The notes below the pieces were generated by a model, which saw only the letters and a program-made list of their open reading frames with translations, was not told where the DNA came from and ran no database searches. A program made the position numbers and the translations under genes. Shown here one piece after another: positions 16,012 to 25,226 of a DNA stretch of 33,516 nt (positions are counted from its first letter, which is position 1; every line of letters starts with the position of its first letter). The DNA is from an uncultured Phycisphaerales bacterium (lineage in GTDB: Bacteria > Planctomycetota > Phycisphaerae > UBA1845 > Fen-1342). The stretch covers positions 1-33,516 of the forward strand of contig CAIWOY010000068.1 of assembly GCA_903914415.1 (NCBI GenBank), given 5' to 3'.

Positions 16012-17109
16012 CTACCACGGATCCTTCACGTGGCAGGTACGGCCGGTCTTTGTGATGTAATCCTGGTGGTATTCCTCGGCGGGCCAGAAGGTCTTCGCCG
16101 GCTCGACCTGCGTGACGATCGGGCGGCCGTCAAAGCGCTGCTCGGCTTCCAGCTCCTTGATGAACGCCTCGGCTTCGCGTTTTTGCTCGTCCGTCGTGTA
16201 CCAAATTCCAGACCGGTACTGCGTGCCAATGTCCGGCCCCTGGCGGTCGCGCTCGGTGGGGTCGTGCATCGTGAAGAACGCCTCCAACAGCCGGCGGTAC
16301 GTGATACGCGCCGGCTCGTACACGACCTTGACCGTCTCGGCGTGGCCGGTCTTGTCCGTGCACACTTCCTTGTACGTCGGATGATCGGCGCGGCCCTGCA
16401 TGTAGCCGCTGACCGCGTCCACTACGCCCGGCCCCTCCTGGAAGTAGTGCTCGAGGCCCCAGAAACAGCCGCCGGCGAAGTACGCCACCTCGGTTTTCAC
16501 GGGCTGGCTTTCCGGCGGCAACGCGGCGCCCTTCTCGTAGAACTTCAGGGAGGCCGAGTTGAGGCAGTGGCGCTCGCCGGTGGGCGGCGGACCGTCGTCG
16601 AACACGTGTCCGAGGTGCGCGCCGCAACGGGCGCAGTTGATCTCGGACCGAACCATGCCGAGGCTGTGATCGACGCGACGGGTGAGGTGCTCGGGATCGA
16701 CCGGCTGATAGAAGCTGGGCCAGCCGGTGCCCGAGTGAAACTTATGCTCGCTGGAGAACAGCGGCAGCCCGCAGACCACGCAGCAGTAGACGCCCTCTTG
16801 CTTGTTGTCGAGCAGCGTGCCGCAGAACGCCGGCTCAGTGCCGGCCTTCTGCGTGATACGGTACGCGCCCGGGTCGAGCTCGCGGGCCAGCCGCTCCACC
16901 TGCTCGCGCGGCAGGGGGGTAATGTCGTATTGGGACTTTGAATACTTGGGTTTCATGGTTCGCGCCGCTTCGGTAGGCTGCTCGGGCGTGGCGGCCAACG
17001 CCTCCGACGACTGGGCGCGGCCTTGATCCGCTGCCCGCGGCGGGCGACAGCCGGCCACAGCAATCGACAGCAGCGTCACGAGCCCAAACGTCTTCAAACG
17101 ACTGATCAT
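16012..17109 (-). CDS. msrBA: Lipoprotein MsrB-MsrA fusion, methionine sulfoxide reductase
   Basis: This 365-residue bifunctional enzyme reduces both the R (MsrB) and S (MsrA) forms of methionine sulfoxide. Residues 1-20 form a lipoprotein signal ending in lipobox VAGC, so it should be anchored on the outer face of the membrane. The MsrB domain (about 55-190) has two zinc CxxC pairs (CVVC and CARC), HFHSGTGWPSF-like substrate residues (HSGTGWPSF) and the catalytic cysteine in RHCLNSASL. The MsrA domain (about 205-365) has the catalytic GGCFWG and the EEYHQDY motif. The catalytic residue of MsrB is Cys, not Sec. The order MsrB-MsrA is the reverse of Neisseria and Streptococcus fusions. It lies 114 nt after fmdB on the same strand and fits the protein-repair theme. 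Confidence 0.93.
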   Translation of the reverse strand: MISRLKTFGLVTLLSIAVAGCRPPRAADQGRAQSSEALAATPEQPTEAARTMKPKYSKSQYDITPLPREQVERLARELDPGAYRITQKAGTEPAFCGTLLDNKQEGVYCCVVCGLPLFSSEHKFHSGTGWPSFYQPVDPEHLTRRVDHSLGMVRSEINCARCGAHLGHVFDDGPPPTGERHCLNSASLKFYEKGAALPPESQPVKTEVAYFAGGCFWGLEHYFQEGPGVVDAVSGYMQGRADHPTYKEVCTDKTGHAETVKVVYEPARITYRRLLEAFFTMHDPTERDRQGPDIGTQYRSGIWYTTDEQKREAEAFIKELEAEQRFDGRPIVTQVEPAKTFWPAEEYHQDYITKTGRTCHVKDPW

Positions 17110-17223
17110 ATCCGGCAGAACCGGCGCGTGGCGTCGCCTATTCCCGCTCCGGGGAAGTCCTTGGGCTGGGCTTCGCGGATTCAGGCCGGGCTTCGCGCTG
17201 CGAAGTTGTTCCCGTAGCGAACC

Positions 17224-17586
17224 CTACGAGGCCGGCGACACGGACGGTTTCTTGCCGCGTTTCTTGGTCTCGGCGGCGGATGGCGTCTTCTCTTCGCTAG
17301 CAGCCACCTTCTTCTCGGTCGACGGCTTGGCGCCGGCGTCCTTGGAATCACCCGCCGTCGATGCGGGCTTGCTCTCGGCCTCCGCGGCCTTCTTGTAGGA
17401 CTCGCTGCGGTAATCGGTCTGGTGAAAGCCGGAGCCCTTGAAGAGGATCCCGCCGCCCGCGCCGATCAGACGTTGGAGGGCCCGCGCGCCGCAGGCGGGG
17501 CATTTCCGCAACGGCCGAGCCGTGATGGATTGGTACTGCTCGAATTCGTGGGCGCACGCCGCGCAGCGGTAGTCATACGTCGGCAT
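17224..17586 (-). CDS. FmdB-family zinc-ribbon protein
   Basis: This 120-residue protein starts MPTYDYRCAACAHEFEQYQS and continues with CPACG, the four-cysteine zinc ribbon of the FmdB/putative regulatory family. After the GAGGGILFKGSGFHQTDYR segment typical of the family comes a Lys/Ser/Ala-rich disordered tail of about 55 residues. The family is widespread and its role is not established; a nucleic-acid or protein-binding regulator is usual speculation. Its ATG overlaps the grpE stop in TAATG (17588-17584), so translation is coupled to grpE. A longer in-frame reading into grpE is rejected because the family start is so clear. Confidence 0.88.
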   Translation of the reverse strand: MPTYDYRCAACAHEFEQYQSITARPLRKCPACGARALQRLIGAGGGILFKGSGFHQTDYRSESYKKAAEAESKPASTAGDSKDAGAKPSTEKKVAASEEKTPSAAETKKRGKKPSVSPAS

Positions 17587-18179
17587 TACGACACCTCGCC
17601 CGGCACTTCCTGCTTCTTCCCTTCGTCGGCCGGCGTGGGCGGTGGGCCGCTGGACAGAATGACGCGGCTCGGCCGCAGCACGCGCTCGTGCATCGTGTAT
17701 CCGCGGGCCGTTTCCCCCAGCACCGTGCCCGCCGGGTGCTCCAGGCTGGGCTGCTGCATGAGCGCCTCGTGAAACGCCGGGTTGAAGGGCTTGCCGACGG
17801 CCTCGATGCATTTGATTTGGCGCTGCTCGAGCACCTTCAGGAAGTGCTCGTAGATGATCCGCACGCCGTCGACGACCGTCTGGACATCCGTGGCGGTGTT
17901 GGCGACTTCGAGCGTCCGGTTCAGATCGTCGAGCACGACCAGCAGGTCGCGCGCGAACTCCGCTTCGGCGTACCGCAGCGCCTCCTGCTTCTCCCGCTGC
18001 GTGCGCTTTTGCTGATTCTGCAGTTCGGCAACCAGGCGCAGGTTCTTGTCCCGCAGCTCCGCGACTTCCCGCCGCAGTTGCGTCAGCTCGTCCTCGGCCG
18101 GCGGGGGGGCGGCGGCCTCCGGCGGCCCTTCTTGCGGGGTGGGGACCGGTTCGGTCGCGCGCTTGTCGTGCTTGCTCAT
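17586..18179 (-). CDS. grpE: GrpE nucleotide exchange factor
   Basis: This 197-residue protein exchanges ADP for ATP on DnaK. It has an acidic/Pro-rich start, a long heptad coiled coil (about residues 30-95: LTQLRREVAELRDKNLRLVAELQN onward, into QKRTQREKQEALRYAEAEFARDLL), then the C-terminal beta domain with FNPAFHEALMQ and ARGYTMHERVLRPSRVIL. Dimerisation is by the coiled coil. It is 7 nt after dnaJ and overlaps fmdB, so the order is dnaJ-grpE-fmdB. dnaK is absent from the window and must lie elsewhere. Confidence 0.95.
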   Translation of the reverse strand: MSKHDKRATEPVPTPQEGPPEAAAPPPAEDELTQLRREVAELRDKNLRLVAELQNQQKRTQREKQEALRYAEAEFARDLLVVLDDLNRTLEVANTATDVQTVVDGVRIIYEHFLKVLEQRQIKCIEAVGKPFNPAFHEALMQQPSLEHPAGTVLGETARGYTMHERVLRPSRVILSSGPPPTPADEGKKQEVPGEVS

Positions 18180-18186
18180 GTGTCGC

Positions 18187-19338
<1,152 letters not shown>

Positions 19339-19343
19339 TCACC

Positions 19344-19694
19344 TCACGCTGTCCGCTTCCGCGCCCGCGCGGCTGTGGAGGGACGGGCTCGGGTGGGCCG
19401 CTTCCGGGTGGGCGCGGGAATCTCGTCGGGCGCTTGCGCGAATTGCAGCGTCAGGCGGAGTTGGTCCGCGCGCTTCCAGGCTTCCCCGAGCGCGCTGGAC
19501 ACCAGGGCCAGACGTTCGGAGTAGTCGAGCCGGCGGAAATCCTCGGCGGTGACGTACAGCCGGTAGCGGCCGGGCAGGCCGGAGGGCTCCAGCAGAATGT
19601 CGACCGGGGTGACGCCGCGCTTCGCCAGCGCCCGCTTGAGATCGGCCTTCAGTTTGCTGCGCTGCGCGGTTGTCAGACTCTTCCAAGCAGCCAT
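19344..19694 (-). CDS. Small basic protein of unknown function, partner of HEPN gene
   Basis: This 116-residue protein is not recognised. The first 85 residues look like a compact alpha/beta domain (helix TTAQRSKLKADLKRALAKRG, strand RYRLYVTAEDF, helix YSERLALVSSALGEAWKRA, strand LRLTLQFAQAPDE). The last 25 are Arg/Pro/Ala-rich and disordered, possibly nucleic-acid binding. The gene overlaps the upstream HEPN gene by 22 nt and ends 20 nt before dnaJ. The overlap suggests a two-component pair, for example toxin and antitoxin or enzyme and regulator, but no nucleotidyltransferase motif (GSxxxGxxxxxSDxD) is present. Confidence 0.6.
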   Translation of the reverse strand: MAAWKSLTTAQRSKLKADLKRALAKRGVTPVDILLEPSGLPGRYRLYVTAEDFRRLDYSERLALVSSALGEAWKRADQLRLTLQFAQAPDEIPAPTRKRPTRARPSTAARARKRTA

Positions 19695-20128
19695 CGGCGC
19701 ACCTCCGTCAATCGTTGCCAGTACGCGCGGGCATCGTCCGTGGACGGTCGCTTCGGATTATATCGGATGCGCACCGTCCAACTCGCCAGGAACTCGAAGG
19801 CTGACCACACGCCGGCAAAGGCCGGTTTGCGGATCTCGGCGTCCAGCGCGGTGCACCCCGCCAGAAGCTCCATCAGGTCGTGCGACCGCCACAGGAGCTG
19901 CCTCATCCGCGGTTCGTTCCGTCGCGGCCAGAGTACGCTTTTCAGGAGGCACTCAATCACAAAGCCGCCGAGGTAGATGAGCGGGCTCCAGCGTTCGTGT
20001 TTCTGCAAGAACACGACGTCGCTGAACCACTGGCTGCTCTTTTCGCGGAACTGCGAAGGCCTCGTGATCGCGAAGCACGCCAACTCCCGAAGCCAGCTTC
20101 CTGCGGACCGACGCCCACGCTTGGGCAT
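19673..20128 (-). CDS. HEPN-domain protein upstream of dnaJ
   Basis: This 151-residue helical protein contains KHERWSPLIYLGGFVIECLLKSVLW, the same W-x4-YLxGxxIECxxKxV pattern as the HEPN protein at 6574-6996. A candidate RX6H motif (RQLLWRSH) and HDLMELL follow, and then helices with FLASWTVRIRYNP. HEPN proteins are often RNases or partners in toxin-antitoxin pairs; eukaryotic sacsin joins a HEPN domain to a J domain, so the position just upstream of dnaJ is suggestive. ATG 20128 is chosen because AGGAGG (20143-20138) sits nine bases upstream, although the frame is open further. A MITE-like inverted repeat begins just upstream. Confidence 0.65.
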   Translation of the reverse strand: MPKRGRRSAGSWLRELACFAITRPSQFREKSSQWFSDVVFLQKHERWSPLIYLGGFVIECLLKSVLWPRRNEPRMRQLLWRSHDLMELLAGCTALDAEIRKPAFAGVWSAFEFLASWTVRIRYNPKRPSTDDARAYWQRLTEVRRWLLGRV

Positions 20129-20160
20129 GTCGTCAGGCCTCCTGAGAGCGCTCGCCTTAG

Positions 20161-20268
20161 CAGTCCGCCGCAAAAGGACCTTCGCCGCCGAGGACCGCTC
20201 ACGAAGGCCGTGTTTTCTCGTATTCTACGTCGGCCACGGGGGGCCGACGCTACTTCTGCGGCGGACTG
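20161..20268. repeat. MITE-like inverted repeat with internal hairpin
   Basis: CAGTCCGCCGCA (20161-20172) is perfectly inverted at 20257-20268, and both ends are flanked by TTAGCAG-like bases. Inside lies a second perfect hairpin, CGTCGGCC (20228-20235) with GGCCGACG (20242-20249), loop ACGGGG. The element fills the gap between groEL1 and the HEPN gene and carries a TAGAAT box (20227-20222, minus strand) that could serve either as promoter for HEPN or be coincidental. The inner hairpin could end groEL1 transcription. Confidence 0.6.
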
Positions 20269-20343
20269 TTAGCAGCACCGGGGCGACCGCTACGGCGTCA
20301 CGCCGGCACGCGAAGACTGCCGCATCTGTCAGTGCGTTCGCCG

Positions 20344-21960
20344 TCAGCGCGTCGCGCCTTCAATCTTCTCGTGCTTCTCTTCCTTGTACTCCGTGCAGAG
20401 CACATCCGTGGTCAGCATCAGGCCCGCGACGCTGGCCGCGTTCTGGAGCGCCACCCGCGCGACCTTGGTTGGGTCGATGATGCCGGCCTCGAACATGTCG
20501 ACGTACTCGCCCTTGCTGGCGTCGTAGCCGAAGTTCTTCGGACGCGACTGGATTTCGTCGACGACCACGCCGCCGTCCTCGCCGGCGTTCTGGGCGATTT
20601 GCCGGGCCGGGTATTCGAGCGCCTTGGCGACGATGCGGTAGCCGATGGCCTCGTCGCCCTCGACCTTCTTCGCGGCCTCGAGCACGGGCTTGATCGCCCG
20701 CAGGAACACCACCCCGCCGCCGGGCACAACGCCCTCTTCGGCCGCGGCCTTGGTGGCGTGGAATGCGTCGTCGACCAGGTCCTTGCGCTCCTTAACCTCG
20801 ATCTCCGTCGCGCCGCCGACCTGGACGAGCGCGACGCCGCCGGTCAGCTTCGCCAGGCGCTCCTGGAGCTTCTCGCGGTCGTAGTCGCTGGTGGTCTTCT
20901 CGATCTGGGCGCGGATCTGGCCGATGCGCGCGTCGATTTCCTTCTTCTTGCCGGCGCCTTCGATGATCGTCGTGTCGTCCTTGGTGATGACGACCTTCTT
21001 CGCCCGGCCGAGCATCGTTAGCTCGATGCTTTCCAGCTTGAGCCCGCGATCCTCGCTGATGAACTCCCCGCCGGTCAGCGCCGCGATGTCGCCCAGCATG
21101 GCCTTGCGGCGGTCGCCGAAGCCGGGGGCCTTGACCGCGGCGACGTGCAGCGTGCCACGGAGCTTGTTGACGACGAGCGTCGCCAGCGCCTCGCCGTCGA
21201 CGTCCTCGGCGACGAGCAGCAGCGGCTTGCCGACGTTGAGGGTCTTCTCCAGCAAGGGGATGATGTCGCGGATCGCGCTGATCTTCTTCTCGTAGATCAA
21301 GATGTAGGGGTCTTCGAGCACGACTTCGAGCGTCGCCGGGTTCGTGATGAAGTAGGGCGAGACGAAGCCCTTGTCGAACTGCATGCCCTCGACGTGCTCC
21401 CAGGTCGTGTCGAGGCTCTTGCCCTCCTCGATCTCGATCACGCCGTCCTTGCCGACTTTCTCGAATGCGGCCGACAGGATTTTGCCGACCTCCTTGTCGC
21501 CGTTGGCCGAGATCGTCGCGACCTTGCCGATGTCGTCCTTGCCGCGGACCTTGATCGACTGCTTTTTGATCTCGTCGACGACGATGGCAACCGCCGCGTC
21601 AATGCCGCGCTTCAGGGCCATCGGGGCCGCGCCGGCGGTGACGTTCTTGAGCCCCTCGGCGAAGATCGCCTCGGCGAGCACGGTCGCGGTGGTCGTGCCG
21701 TCGCCGGCGATGTCCGAGGTCTTGCTGGCGACCTCGTTGACGAGCTTGGCGCCCATGTTCTGGAACGGCTCGGGCAGCTCGATTTCCTTGCTGACCGTGA
21801 CGCCGTCCTTGGTGATCCGCGGCGCGCCCCACGATTTCTGCATGAGCACGTTGCGGCCGACCGGCCCGAGCGTCGACGCGACGGCCTTCGTGAGCTTGCG
21901 CACGCCGACGAGCATTTCCTGGCGGGCCCGGTCGGAATACATCAGTTGTTTGGCTGGCAT
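20344..21960 (-). CDS. groEL1: Chaperonin GroEL, copy 1 (no GGM tail)
   Basis: This 538-residue Hsp60 forms the double-ring folding chamber closed by GroES. Key features are present: [22 protein letters not shown], the ATP-binding [14 protein letters not shown], and [21 protein letters not shown]. The C-terminus ends [12 protein letters not shown] and lacks the GGM repeats of copy 2, so the cavity floor differs. GAGG lies seven bases before ATG 21960. It follows groES, with an AT-rich inverted repeat in the 100-bp gap. The two copies are clearly diverged paralogues, not a recent duplication. Confidence 0.96.
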   Translation of the reverse strand: MPAKQLMYSDRARQEMLVGVRKLTKAVASTLGPVGRNVLMQKSWGAPRITKDGVTVSKEIELPEPFQNMGAKLVNEVASKTSDIAGDGTTTATVLAEAIFAEGLKNVTAGAAPMALKRGIDAAVAIVVDEIKKQSIKVRGKDDIGKVATISANGDKEVGKILSAAFEKVGKDGVIEIEEGKSLDTTWEHVEGMQFDKGFVSPYFITNPATLEVVLEDPYILIYEKKISAIRDIIPLLEKTLNVGKPLLLVAEDVDGEALATLVVNKLRGTLHVAAVKAPGFGDRRKAMLGDIAALTGGEFISEDRGLKLESIELTMLGRAKKVVITKDDTTIIEGAGKKKEIDARIGQIRAQIEKTTSDYDREKLQERLAKLTGGVALVQVGGATEIEVKERKDLVDDAFHATKAAAEEGVVPGGGVVFLRAIKPVLEAAKKVEGDEAIGYRIVAKALEYPARQIAQNAGEDGGVVVDEIQSRPKNFGYDASKGEYVDMFEAGIIDPTKVARVALQNAASVAGLMLTTDVLCTEYKEEKHEKIEGATR

Positions 21961-21971
21961 TGCGTGTCCTC

Positions 21972-22062
21972 ATTTTGGATTTTGGAATTTGGTTTTTGGA
22001 TTGAGCCGCCGGTACGGGGCTCGCTCCAGAAATCCAAAATCCAAAATCGAAAATCCAAAATT
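21972..22062. repeat. Long AT-rich inverted repeat between groES and groEL1
   Basis: The left arm (21972-22002, TTTTGGATTTTGG-type) is inverted in the right arm (22030-22062, AATCCAAAATCCAAAA-type). GAGCC and GGCTC near the centre extend the pairing. The right arm reaches the first bases of the groES stop codon. The hairpin would form in the groES-groEL1 mRNA. Such arms are common intergenic filler in planctomycetes (from memory). Confidence 0.8.
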
Positions 22063-22375
22063 AGTCCTGCACGGCGAGCACGTCGCTCTCGCGGAGGATG
22101 ACGTACTTCTCGCCTTCGAGCTCGACCTCGGTGCCGGTGTACTTGCCGTAGAACACCACGTCGCCGACCTTCAGCGACATCTTGCCGCGCTCACCGCTCT
22201 TCTCGAGCAGCTTGCCGGGGCCGGCGGCGATGACCTTGCCCTGCTGGGGCTTCTCGCGGGCAGTGTCCGGCAGGACGATCCCGCCGCGGGTCCGCTCCTC
22301 GGCCTCAAAACGGTCGACGACCACCCGGTCGTCCAATGGTCGGATCTTCAGTTTCTTTGCAGTGGCGGTTGCCAT
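22061..22375 (-). CDS. groES: Co-chaperonin GroES
   Basis: This 104-residue Hsp10 caps the GroEL ring. It has the family start IRPLDDRVVVDRFEAEERTRGGIVLPDTAREKPQ, with the mobile loop around residues 25-36, and KVGDVVFYGKYTGTEVELEGEKYVILRESDVLAV. ATG 22375 is chosen because AAGGAGG (22391-22385) lies nine bases upstream. It is followed by groEL1 and preceded by two small genes of unknown function after groEL2, so one GroES may serve both chaperonins. Confidence 0.96.
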   Translation of the reverse strand: MATATAKKLKIRPLDDRVVVDRFEAEERTRGGIVLPDTAREKPQQGKVIAAGPGKLLEKSGERGKMSLKVGDVVFYGKYTGTEVELEGEKYVILRESDVLAVQD

Positions 22376-22395
22376 TCGCGCATACCTCCTTACGT

Positions 22396-22659
22396 TCACT
22401 CGTCCCGCAATCGTATTGATTCAGCCGTAATTGATACCGTCTGACCGGATTTCAGCCTCACTGTGAAAGTCGCGCTCACATTCATCGGCACACCGCCGCG
22501 CGCATCGGCTGGGGCCGGCTTGCCGTCCTCCTCCACGCGCTCAAATTCAAGCTCTTTCTTGAGCACTCGTGCGGCTTGCCACACGCCATTGATGCAGACC
22601 TCCACCGACGTTCCCGGATCCAAGACCAAAGCCTGCTTCGCCGTCAAGCCATTCGACAT
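22396..22659 (-). CDS. Small protein of unknown function between groEL2 and groES
   Basis: This 87-residue protein (MSNGLTAKQALVLDPGTSVE...) looks beta-rich: SVEVCINGVWQAARVLKKEL, then a short linker and SATFTVRLKSGQTVSITAESIRL, perhaps a small SH3- or KOW-like barrel. No family is recognised. GGAG lies seven bases before ATG 22659; an upstream ATG at 22674 is less well placed. It ends 20 nt before groES, so it is probably co-transcribed with it. Confidence 0.6.
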   Translation of the reverse strand: MSNGLTAKQALVLDPGTSVEVCINGVWQAARVLKKELEFERVEEDGKPAPADARGGVPMNVSATFTVRLKSGQTVSITAESIRLRDE

Positions 22660-22725
22660 TGTGCTCTCCTTCATCCCGGCGCGGGTTCCTGACGGCACCT
22701 CGTATGTCGTTGCCGCCGCGCACTT

Positions 22726-22986
22726 CTAGACGTTAAGGATCCCGTAGTAATCCAGGTCGTCCTCTAAGACGGTGAAAACCTCCTTGGAGCCGTCTTCGCG
22801 AACCCGGCAGGCGCGCCGGAGATCCTTCACGTCCAGTCCAGACCCTCCCGCCTTGACCCACCTCGCACCTACGCGTCCGCCGAACTCTTCGATAATCAGC
22901 TTCTTGCCGACCGCGCCGGGGTTCGCGCATGCAGCGGCAGAGCCCTCCTTGAGCTGAACGACGTCGGTCTTCCTGAAGCGCGGCAT
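22726..22986 (-). CDS. Small protein of unknown function after groEL2
   Basis: This 86-residue protein starts MPRFRKTDVVQLKEGSAAACAN, with GGAGG before ATG 22986. It continues with KKLIIEEFGGRVGARWVKAGGSGLDVKDLRRACRVREDG and an acidic end, and looks like a small beta-barrel with an SH3/KOW-like opening. It has similar size and appearance to its neighbour 22396-22659 but no clear sequence identity by eye. It lies about 70 nt after groEL2. Confidence 0.55.
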   Translation of the reverse strand: MPRFRKTDVVQLKEGSAAACANPGAVGKKLIIEEFGGRVGARWVKAGGSGLDVKDLRRACRVREDGSKEVFTVLEDDLDYYGILNV

Positions 22987-23056
22987 TGGGACTACCTCCA
23001 CTTTTCACTTGGCGGGCGTAGCGAGTGGCGCCGAACAGGGCCCGCGCGACCCGGGT

Positions 23057-24742
<1,686 letters not shown>

Positions 24743-25226
24743 GCAGAGGTCTCCTTCCTAGCCAGTTCGTGTCCAATGGCGGGGTCGCGTGCCTGTCCAG
24801 GCACGTAGCGCGCAAACCCCATGTGTGAATAGATGTGTGGGCAAACGGGGTGCCAGGGGATCAACGTGGCAAGAATCGGCGCAAGTGATGTACCTATAAT
24901 AGATTAGCTGGAACGCCACCAGAGCCATGCCGGTCGTAACCGCTCCCGGCTGTCGCCCTGGCAGTGCCAAAGTGACAGTGAACCGGACTACCGGATGGCC
25001 GCGCCTTGGACGTGCCGGGTTGGCAATTCATCCGGATAATGGCAGCGGTACTTCGTCACCGCCGGAGTTTTTTAACTTACCAGTTTCGGCCGGGCCAAAC
25101 TTGATGTCGGTTGCTGGGGCTGGTCGGTCTGCACATAACCCCAGATTCGATGGAGAACCCCATGAGACTCGGTCGTCTAGCGGCTGAGCCTCTCTTTGTA
25201 TGCACCCGCCGATTGCGAACGCCAGC
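24743..25226. other. Intergenic region upstream of groEL2
   Basis: About 480 bases without a credible gene. A TATAAT (24895-24900, plus strand; TATTAT on the minus strand at 24901-24896) sits about 155 nt before groEL2 and may be its -10 box, though no matching -35 was found. The rest holds weak hairpins only. Confidence 0.5.

Noticed and set aside
16012-17109. Selenocysteine in the MsrB-MsrA protein
   Set aside because: Both catalytic positions (RHCLNSAS and GGCFWG) are ordinary cysteine codons.
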